Assembly: GCF_004341365.1 (NCBI RefSeq)
Contig: NZ_SLXH01000019.1
Location: 1 to 64,000, forward strand
DNA length: 64,000 nt
Reading direction: 5' to 3'
DNA from: Simplicispira metamorpha
GTDB lineage: Bacteria; Pseudomonadota; Gammaproteobacteria; Burkholderiales; Burkholderiaceae_C
Shown: one piece after another, positions 58,118 to 64,000 of the stretch
Layout: the number at the start of each line of letters is the position of its first letter
Position numbering within the stretch: the first letter of the stretch is position 1
Made by a program: the position numbers and the translations under genes
Notes under the pieces: generated by a model
Seen by the model: the letters and a program-made list of their open reading frames with translations, nothing else
Database searches by the model: none
What the model was told of the DNA's origin: nothing

Positions 58118-60157
58118 TCAGGCGGCGCTGGCAGCCACCAGTTTGAGCAGCTCGGCGCCCTCGGTCAGCTGGTCGCCCGGGGCGTAGAGCAGCTCGGCCA
58201 CCACGCCATCGAACGGCGCGGCAATCGTGTGCTCCATCTTCATGGCCTCCATCACGGCCAGGGGCTGGCCTTTGCTGACTTTGTCACCGGCCTGCACGGC
58301 AAACGACACCACCTTGCCGGGCATGGGGGCCGTCAGGCGACCGCCTTCAGCGGCCACTTCGCCAGCGTGCGCCAGCAGGTCGATTTCGACAATCTGCGTG
58401 GCACCGCGCGCGCTGAACACATGCTCGGTTTCGCCCTGGGCATAGACGCTGACCAGCGTGCGCTCACCGGCAAACTCCAACTCGATGCGGTTATCGCAGA
58501 GCGCCTTGAACGCCAGCGCGCCGCTGGTGGCCGCGCCGTGGCCCTCGGGGGGCTGCACGGCAAAGTCCAGTGCGCCGCCGCCCTGGTAGGTCAGCACGGC
58601 ACTGGCCTGGGCGCCGCCAAATTCAAAGGCAAAGCGCCGCTGCGTGCGCCCATGCGAGCGCCAGCCGTCGCGCTGGCTGAAGGGGTCGGTGCCCGCCAGC
58701 CGCTGTTCGGCCAGCAGGGTTTGTGCCACGGCAGCGGCAGCGGCCAGCGGCAGGCCCACCAGTTCCTGGCCAAACAGCACGGCGGCCTCGCGCTGGATCA
58801 GGGCGGTGTCGAGCTGGGCGTTGGCAAACGCGGGGCTGCGCGCCACCAGACGCAAAAACTGCACGTTGTTGGCCAAGCCGACGATGTGTGTTTGCGCCAG
58901 CGCTTCGTCCAGCCGGGCCAGCGCCTGCTCGCGCGTGTCGCCGTGGACGATGAGCTTGGCAATCATCGGGTCGTAGAACGGACTGATGGCATCGCCTTCG
59001 CGCACACCGTCGTCAAAGCGCACTTCGCCGCGTGCAAAGCTGGTGCAATGCGGCTTGCGGTACACGGTCAGGGTGCCGGTGGCGGGCAGGAAGTGGTTCT
59101 CGGGGTTTTCTGCGCAAATGCGCGCTTCAATGGCGTGGCCGGTGATGCGCAGGTCTTCTTGCTTGCAGGGCAGGGGCTCTCCCGAGGCCACGCGCAGTTG
59201 CCACTCCACCAGGTCTTGGCCCGTGATGGCTTCGGTGACGGGGTGCTCCACTTGCAGGCGGGTGTTCATCTCCATGAAGTAGAACTTCATCTGCTCGGGG
59301 TGTTCGTAGCCGCCGGGCTGCTCGACGATGAACTCCACCGTGCCTGCGCCCACGTAGTTCACGGCGCGCGCAGCGGCCACGGCAGCTTCGCCCATGCGGG
59401 CGCGCAGCTCAGGCGTCATGCCGGGGGCGGGGGCTTCTTCCAGCACCTTCTGGTGGCGCCGCTGCACCGAGCAATCGCGCTCGAACAGGTACACGCAGTT
59501 GCCGTGGGTGTCGCCAAACACCTGGATTTCGATATGGCGCGGGCGCTGTACGTATTTTTCAATCAGCACGTTGTCGTTGCCAAAGCTGTTGATGGCTTCG
59601 CGCTGGCACGATGCCAGGGCAGCGGCAAAGTCTGCGCTGTGCTCGACCACACGCATGCCCTTGCCACCGCCGCCCGCGCTGGCCTTGATGAGCACGGGGT
59701 AGCCGATGCGGTCGGCCTCGGACTGCAGCAGTGCCGGGTCTTGGTCGGCGCCGTGGTAGCCCGGCACCAGGGGCACCTGGGCTTGCTCCATCAGCCGCTT
59801 GGATTCGGCCTTCAGGCCCATGGCCTGGATGGCGGAGGCGGGCGGGCCGATGAACACCAGACCTGCTTTGGCACAAGCCTGGGCAAATTCGTCGTTCTCG
59901 CTCAGAAAACCGTAGCCGGGGTGGATGGCCTGGGCGCCCGTGGCTTTTGCGGCCTCGATGATGCGTTCCCAGCGCAGGTAGCTTTCCTTGGGGGTGCTGG
60001 CGCCGATGTGGACGGCCTCATCGCAGGCGGCCACATGTTTGGCGTGGGCATCGGCGTCGGAATAGACGGCCACGGTTTTGATGCCCATGCGGTGCGCCGT
60101 AGCGGCCACGCGGCAGGCAATCTCGCCGCGATTGGCAATCAGAATTTTCTTAAACAT
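58118..60157 (-). CDS. liuD: Methylcrotonyl-CoA carboxylase, biotin-carrying alpha subunit
   Basis: A 679-residue acyl-CoA carboxylase subunit. The N-terminal biotin carboxylase has FKKILIANRGEIACRV, KASAGGGGKGMRVVE (ATP grasp), RDCSVQRRHQKVLEEAPAPG and MEMNTRLQVEHPVTE. A BT-like beta-domain follows, and the C-terminal biotinyl domain ends near QPLAVMEAMKMEHTIAAPFDG, with the lysine of AMKM as the biotin site. It carboxylates biotin for transfer to 3-methylcrotonyl-CoA by the beta subunit (liuB), two genes upstream in the cluster. Geranyl-CoA carboxylase is a less likely alternative. Confidence 0.95.
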   Translation of the reverse strand: MFKKILIANRGEIACRVAATAHRMGIKTVAVYSDADAHAKHVAACDEAVHIGASTPKESYLRWERIIEAAKATGAQAIHPGYGFLSENDEFAQACAKAGLVFIGPPASAIQAMGLKAESKRLMEQAQVPLVPGYHGADQDPALLQSEADRIGYPVLIKASAGGGGKGMRVVEHSADFAAALASCQREAINSFGNDNVLIEKYVQRPRHIEIQVFGDTHGNCVYLFERDCSVQRRHQKVLEEAPAPGMTPELRARMGEAAVAAARAVNYVGAGTVEFIVEQPGGYEHPEQMKFYFMEMNTRLQVEHPVTEAITGQDLVEWQLRVASGEPLPCKQEDLRITGHAIEARICAENPENHFLPATGTLTVYRKPHCTSFARGEVRFDDGVREGDAISPFYDPMIAKLIVHGDTREQALARLDEALAQTHIVGLANNVQFLRLVARSPAFANAQLDTALIQREAAVLFGQELVGLPLAAAAAVAQTLLAEQRLAGTDPFSQRDGWRSHGRTQRRFAFEFGGAQASAVLTYQGGGALDFAVQPPEGHGAATSGALAFKALCDNRIELEFAGERTLVSVYAQGETEHVFSARGATQIVEIDLLAHAGEVAAEGGRLTAPMPGKVVSFAVQAGDKVSKGQPLAVMEAMKMEHTIAAPFDGVVAELLYAPGDQLTEGAELLKLVAASAA

Positions 60158-60177
60158 GGTGAATTTCTCCAGGAATT

Positions 60178-60960
60178 TCAGGCCAGCCAGCCGGGTTTGC
60201 GTTTTTGCAGGAAAGACTGCACGCCCTCGCGGCCTTGTTCGCTGGCGCGGATGTCGGCAATGCCTTCCACGGTGGCGGCGATCAGTTGTGCGTTGATGTC
60301 GCGCTCGGCCACGTCTTGCACCAGCTTTTTGCAGGCGCGCACGGCGTCGGGGCTGGCTACGGTGATGGCCCGGGCCAGCTCGTCCACCTTGGCGTCGAGC
60401 TGATCGGGCGCGACCACCGCGTGGACAAAACCGGTGCGCAGTGCCTCGGCAGCGTCAAAGCGTTCGGCGGTCAAAAAGTAGCGGTGCGCGGCGCGTGCGC
60501 CCATGGCGCGGATCACATACGGGCTGATGGTGGCGGGGATGAGCCCCAGCTTGACTTCGCTCAGGCAGTAGCCTGCCGTATCCACGCTCACGGCCATGTC
60601 GCACGTGGCCACCAGGCCCATGCCACCGGCGTACACATCGCCCTGCACGCGGGCGATGGTGGGCTTGGGGCATTCATAAATCACGCGCAGCATCTGGGCC
60701 AGCTTGCCCGCATCGATGAGGTTTTCCTCGCGGGTGTAGTCGGCCATGCGGCGCATCCAGTTCAGGTTGGCACCGGCGCAAAAGGCTGGGCCTTCGGCGG
60801 CCAGCACCACCACGCGCACGTCGGGGCGCGCGCCCACCTCGGTGAAGGCTGCGGTGATCTCGGCAATGACCTCGTCGCTGAAGGCGTTGCGCACCTCGGG
60901 CTGCGTGAGCGTGATGCGCGCCACGGCGCCAGTTTGGGTGATGGACAGGTTCTGACTCAT
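60178..60960 (-). CDS. liuC: Methylglutaconyl-CoA hydratase
   Basis: A 260-residue crotonase-fold protein. ARITLTQPEVRNAFSDEVI forms the CoA site, AEGPAFCAGANLNWMRRM and RVQGDVYAGGMGLVATCDMAV form the oxyanion hole, and SEVKLGLIPATISPYVIRAMG holds the catalytic-loop glutamate. The NLNWMRRM and GLIPATISPYV wording is typical of methylglutaconyl-CoA hydratases acting after methylcrotonyl-CoA carboxylase. The gene sits 20 nt before liuD and its start overlaps the DinB-like gene stop as ATGA, within the leucine catabolic operon. Confidence 0.93.
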   Translation of the reverse strand: MSQNLSITQTGAVARITLTQPEVRNAFSDEVIAEITAAFTEVGARPDVRVVVLAAEGPAFCAGANLNWMRRMADYTREENLIDAGKLAQMLRVIYECPKPTIARVQGDVYAGGMGLVATCDMAVSVDTAGYCLSEVKLGLIPATISPYVIRAMGARAAHRYFLTAERFDAAEALRTGFVHAVVAPDQLDAKVDELARAITVASPDAVRACKKLVQDVAERDINAQLIAATVEGIADIRASEQGREGVQSFLQKRKPGWLA

Positions 60961-61466
60961 GGCTTGGATGGGTTTTGCAAGAAGTAAACAAGGTCCAGCT
61001 CAGGGCAGGGCTGGCCCAGGGCGGTCAATGCGGCGGTGATCTGGCCCCGGTGGTGCGTGCCGTGGTTGAACACATGCGCCAGCGTGGCCGCAAAAGGCAA
61101 CGATGCCGCTGTGCCACGCATGGTGGTGTAGTCCAGCGTGCCGCCCCAACGGTCTGGAGAGAACGAAGCGATCAGCGGTGCCCAGCGGGCAGCACCTTCA
61201 CGCAGGCGGGCATCCAGCCGCGCACGGTCGCTCTCCAGTTCGGTGTCCAGCGCCACCTTGGGTGAAATGCCCTCGGCAAACCGCACAAACCACAGGTGGT
61301 GCTCACCCACCAGCAGGTGGTTGAGCGTGCCGTGGATGCTGTTGAAGAACAGGCCCACATCGTGCCGATAGGCCTCTTCAGGCAACGCCCGCACGGCATC
61401 GAGCAGGCGCACCGTGGCCCACACGTTGTAGCGTGCGAGTTGGGTGAAGTGGGCCACAGCGTCCAT
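60957..61466 (-). CDS. DinB/DUF664-family metal-binding protein
   Basis: A 169-residue four-helix-bundle protein of the DinB superfamily, with three histidines placed as in the family metal site: SIHGTLNHLLVGEHHLW and LAHVFNHGTHHRGQITAALT. WATVRLLDAVRALPEEAY begins the fold. Related proteins are thiol-dependent metalloenzymes or stress proteins; the DinB name does not imply the DNA polymerase. It is embedded between liuB and liuC and coupled to liuC, an arrangement repeated in several Comamonadaceae-like clusters by recollection. Its role in leucine catabolism is unknown. Confidence 0.87.
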   Translation of the reverse strand: MDAVAHFTQLARYNVWATVRLLDAVRALPEEAYRHDVGLFFNSIHGTLNHLLVGEHHLWFVRFAEGISPKVALDTELESDRARLDARLREGAARWAPLIASFSPDRWGGTLDYTTMRGTAASLPFAATLAHVFNHGTHHRGQITAALTALGQPCPELDLVYFLQNPSKP

Positions 61467-61483
61467 GGAAGCTCCCCGTGGGG

Positions 61484-63091
61484 TTACATGCGGAAGATGC
61501 CGAACTTGGTGTCTTCAATCGGCGCGTTGCGCGTGGCCGACAGGCCCAGCGCCAGCACGCGGCGCGTGTCGGCGGGGTCGATCACGCCGTCGTCCCACAG
61601 GCGGGCGCTGGCGTAGTAGGGGTGGCCCTGGTCTTCGTACTGGCGGCGGATCGGCGCTTTGAAGGCTTCTTCTTCTTCCATGCTCCAGCTGCCGCCCTTG
61701 GCTTCGATGCCATCGCGCTTGACGGTGGCCAGCACGCCAGCGGCCTGGTCGCCGCCCATCACGGAAATGCGCGCGTTGGGCCACATCCACAAGAAGCGCG
61801 GCGAGTAGGCGCGGCCACACATGCCGTAGTTACCGGCGCCAAAGCTGCCGCCGATGATGATGGTGAATTTGGGCACGCTGGCCGTGGCCACCGCCGTGAC
61901 CATCTTGGCGCCGTTGCGCGCGATGCCTTCGTTTTCGTACTTGCGGCCCACCATGAAGCCGGTGATGTTCTGCAAGAACACCAGCGGAATCTTGCGCTGG
62001 CAGCACAGCTCGATGAAGTGCGCGCCCTTGAGGGCCGATTCGCTGAACAAAATGCCGTTGTTGGCAATGATGCCCACCTGCATGCCTTCGATGCGGGCAA
62101 AGCCCGTGACCAGCGTGGTGCCGTAGCGGGCCTTGAACTCGTCGAACTCACTGCCATCGACGATGCGGGCGATGATTTCGCGCACATCAAAGGGCTTGCG
62201 CGTGTCCACGGGGATCACGCCGTACAGCTCTTCTGCTGCAAAATTAGGAGCTGTTGGCGCAGTATCGGCGGGCGCTGGAGCCTTGTTTTTATTCAAATTG
62301 CGCACGGCATTGCGCGCCAGGGCCAGCGCGTGCATGTCGTTTTGCGCCAGGTGGTCGGCCACGCCCGACAGGCGCGTGTGGACATCGCCACCGCCCAGGT
62401 CTTCGGCGGTGACGACCTCGCCCGTGGCGGCTTTGACCAGCGGCGGGCCACCCAGAAAAATGGTGCCCTGGTTTTTCACGATGATGGATTCATCGCTCAT
62501 GGCAGGCACGTAAGCGCCGCCCGCTGTGCAAGAGCCCATGACCACGGCGATTTGTGCGATGCCCTGGGCGCTCATCTGCGCCTGGTTGAAGAAGATGCGG
62601 CCAAAGTGGTCGCGGTCGGGGAAGACCTCGTCCTGGTTGGGCAGGTTGGCACCGCCCGAGTCCACCAGGTAAATGCAGGGCAGGTGGTTTTGCTGGGCCA
62701 CTTCCTGCGCACGCAGGTGCTTTTTGACGGTGAGCGGGTAGTAGGTGCCACCCTTCACGGTGGCGTCGTTGCACACGATCATGCAGTCGATGCCGCTGAC
62801 GCGGCCAATGCCAGCGATCAGGCCCGCGCCGGGGGCGTCGTTGTTGTACATGTTCAGTGCGGCCAGGGGGGCCAGCTCCAGGAACGGCGTACCGGGGTCG
62901 AGCAGCATTTGCACGCGCTCGCGCGGCAGCAGCTTGCCACGGGCGGTGTGTTTGGCGCGGGCGGCTTCGCCACCGCCCGCAAAAATGGTGGCAAGGTGCG
63001 CGTTCAGGTCAGCGACCAGCGCGCGCATGGCGCTGGCGTTGGCCTGAAAGTCGGCCGAGCGGGCGTTGAGTTGGCTCTGCAAAACGGGCAT
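61484..63091 (-). CDS. liuB: Methylcrotonyl-CoA carboxylase, carboxyltransferase beta subunit
   Basis: A 535-residue carboxyltransferase. [63 protein letters not shown] and [16 protein letters not shown] define the N-terminal crotonase-like half. [66 protein letters not shown] define the C-terminal half. At about residues 265-285 ([16 protein letters not shown]) an Ala/Pro linker encoded by a repeat copy separates the halves. The start at 63091 (MPVLQSQL) has GGAAAG upstream. It is the first gene of the leucine operon and divergent from the AraC gene. Confidence 0.95.
   Translation of the reverse strand: MPVLQSQLNARSADFQANASAMRALVADLNAHLATIFAGGGEAARAKHTARGKLLPRERVQMLLDPGTPFLELAPLAALNMYNNDAPGAGLIAGIGRVSGIDCMIVCNDATVKGGTYYPLTVKKHLRAQEVAQQNHLPCIYLVDSGGANLPNQDEVFPDRDHFGRIFFNQAQMSAQGIAQIAVVMGSCTAGGAYVPAMSDESIIVKNQGTIFLGGPPLVKAATGEVVTAEDLGGGDVHTRLSGVADHLAQNDMHALALARNAVRNLNKNKAPAPADTAPTAPNFAAEELYGVIPVDTRKPFDVREIIARIVDGSEFDEFKARYGTTLVTGFARIEGMQVGIIANNGILFSESALKGAHFIELCCQRKIPLVFLQNITGFMVGRKYENEGIARNGAKMVTAVATASVPKFTIIIGGSFGAGNYGMCGRAYSPRFLWMWPNARISVMGGDQAAGVLATVKRDGIEAKGGSWSMEEEEAFKAPIRRQYEDQGHPYYASARLWDDGVIDPADTRRVLALGLSATRNAPIEDTKFGIFRM
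62237..62299 (-). repeat. Dispersed palindromic repeat, copy 16, in frame in liuB
   Basis: On the coding strand it reads TTGAATAAAAACAAGGCTCC, AGCGCCCGCCGATACTGCGC and CAACAGCTCCTAATTTT, of the CAGCTCCTAATTTT subtype. It encodes the Ala/Pro-rich linker between the two carboxyltransferase halves. Confidence 0.75.
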
Positions 63092-63330
63092 GGTGGTCTT
63101 TCCGGGTGCAAGAAATAGGGCGTGCGCCATGGCGGTCACGCCAGGCTGCGCGGTGTGGGTATGCCACGACACGAACGGCAAGAATACGCCCTTCGCTGGT
63201 TTTGAGGTTGCCAGCGGGGTTGCAAATTGCGCCACGGCAACGCACACTGCGGTTGGTGAATCACGCTCCTGCCACGGCACCGGTTGCCACCCTGTCATCG
63301 CCCCTTCCCGGCGGCCCTGCCGCTACGCCC

Positions 63331-64000
63331 ATGGCTTTTGTGCAGGCCATTGTGCAGGCTTGCACACGCGCCGGTGTGCCCCCCGGTCCGCTGCTGGCGC
63401 AGGCACAAATCGCGCCACAAGAAGTGGTAAACCCTGAGGCCCGTGTCACCGCCTGGCAGTTCGAGCGGCTCTCGGGCCTGGCCATGCAGGCGCTCGACGA
63501 TGAGGCCCTGGGCTGGTTTGGCCGCCGCCTGCCTTGGGGCAGCTACGGCATGCTGGCGCGCGCCTCCATCAGCGCGCCCACGCTGGGCGTGGCCTTGCAG
63601 CGCTGGTGCCGCCACCACGGCCTGCTGCAAGAGGCCATCACACTGCGCCTGCACAGCGAGGGCGGTACGGCCACGCTCTCGCTCACTGCGCACCGTGACC
63701 TGGGGCCGTTTCAGGAGTTCTGTCCGGTGTCGGTGCTGCGCAATGCCCACGGTCTGGCCTGCTGGTTCATCGACTCGCGCATTCCGCTGCAAGGGGCGCA
63801 GTTTGCGTTTGCCCGGCCTGCGCACCACAGCGCCTATGCGGTGTTGTTTCCGGGGCCGACGGTGTTTGGCGCCCCGGTGGCGGGGGCGGCGCTGGCCAGC
63901 ATCCGCTTGGATGCGCGCTACCTGGCGCTGCCTTTGCAGCGCGACGAGGCTGCGCTGCGCCAGATGCTGCAACGTGCCCTGCCGCTGACGGTGCTGCAAT
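63331..64000 (+). CDS. AraC-family regulator, 5' part (runs off the window)
   Basis: At least 223 codons are open to the window edge with no stop. The translated part (AFVQAIVQACTRAGVPPGPL, DDEALGWFGRRLPWGSYGML, RWCRHHGLLQEAITLRLHSE) matches the N-terminal arabinose-binding-type effector domain of AraC regulators; the C-terminal helix-turn-helix is beyond the window. ATG 63331 is used; a GTG at 63256 would add 25 residues and is possible. It is divergent from liuB, so it probably controls the leucine/isovalerate genes. The 239-nt gap from liuB holds their promoters, but I see no clear operator. Confidence 0.8.
   Translation, partial: MAFVQAIVQACTRAGVPPGPLLAQAQIAPQEVVNPEARVTAWQFERLSGLAMQALDDEALGWFGRRLPWGSYGMLARASISAPTLGVALQRWCRHHGLLQEAITLRLHSEGGTATLSLTAHRDLGPFQEFCPVSVLRNAHGLACWFIDSRIPLQGAQFAFARPAHHSAYAVLFPGPTVFGAPVAGAALASIRLDARYLALPLQRDEAALRQMLQRALPLTVLQ

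Noticed and set aside
57956-60403. Plus-strand open frame of 815 codons opposite liuD
   Set aside because: Shadow frame; the minus strand has the full biotin carboxylase and biotinyl-lysine motifs.

Overview
The window reads as chromosomal DNA of a GC-rich betaproteobacterium of the family Comamonadaceae (Acidovorax/Simplicispira-like). This is inferred from the argB-slmA adjacency, a Bug/TctC-type periplasmic binding protein, a tandem 2045-residue UvrA-like protein, and a dispersed short repeat with the core GCGC(A/T)AGCAGCTAT. I saw no rRNA, tRNA, CRISPR array, IS element or prophage. Coding density is high and at least eleven gene pairs share a 4-base stop/start overlap.

Layout. (1) 1-9.2 kb is a surface-polysaccharide island: three glycosyltransferase genes on the minus strand, one of them a methyltransferase-GT2-GT4 fusion, diverging from a GT2 and a WecA/MraY-family initiating transferase. 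(2) 9.2-11.1 kb holds argB and slmA. (3) 11.1-19.6 kb is a fatty-acid beta-oxidation operon (TetR regulator, acyl-CoA dehydrogenase, DUF2147 protein, dehydrogenase/hydratase fusion, thiolase, thioesterase, enoyl-CoA hydratase). (4) 19.9-23.8 kb, minus strand, is a four-gene translationally coupled set (GT39-like, ArnC/GtrB-like GT2, GtrA, YdjC/ChbG deacetylase) whose composition matches lipid A amino-sugar decoration loci. (5) 23.9-28.3 kb carries thioesterases, a bactofilin, an ATM1-type ABC exporter and a DUF3334 protein. (6) 28.3-33.4 kb pairs a MocR regulator with a divergent BenE-YggS-ArgD-like operon, a possible PLP-centred unit. (7) 33.4-37.5 kb is a TRAP transporter with a divergent LysR gene. 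(8) 37.8-43.3 kb holds prfC, a secreted glycosidase-like protein, a HAD hydrolase and a Bug binding protein. (9) 43.5-50 kb is a YkgJ-type protein and the tandem UvrA. (10) 50.3-55.2 kb has the acetate symporter genes converging on an exonuclease and a cNMP/CBS/DUF294 protein. (11) 55.2-64 kb is a leucine/isovalerate catabolic cluster (methylcrotonyl-CoA carboxylase, methylglutaconyl-CoA hydratase, HMG-CoA lyase and accessory genes) with a divergent AraC regulator that runs off the end.

The most unusual signal is the dispersed imperfect-palindromic repeat of about 55-65 bp, present in sixteen recognisable copies. Most lie between genes, but several are in frame inside genes and supply a signal peptide, a protein N-terminus, a C-terminal stop, inter-domain linkers or surface insertions. 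Function calls are from sequence patterns only; no database search was run.
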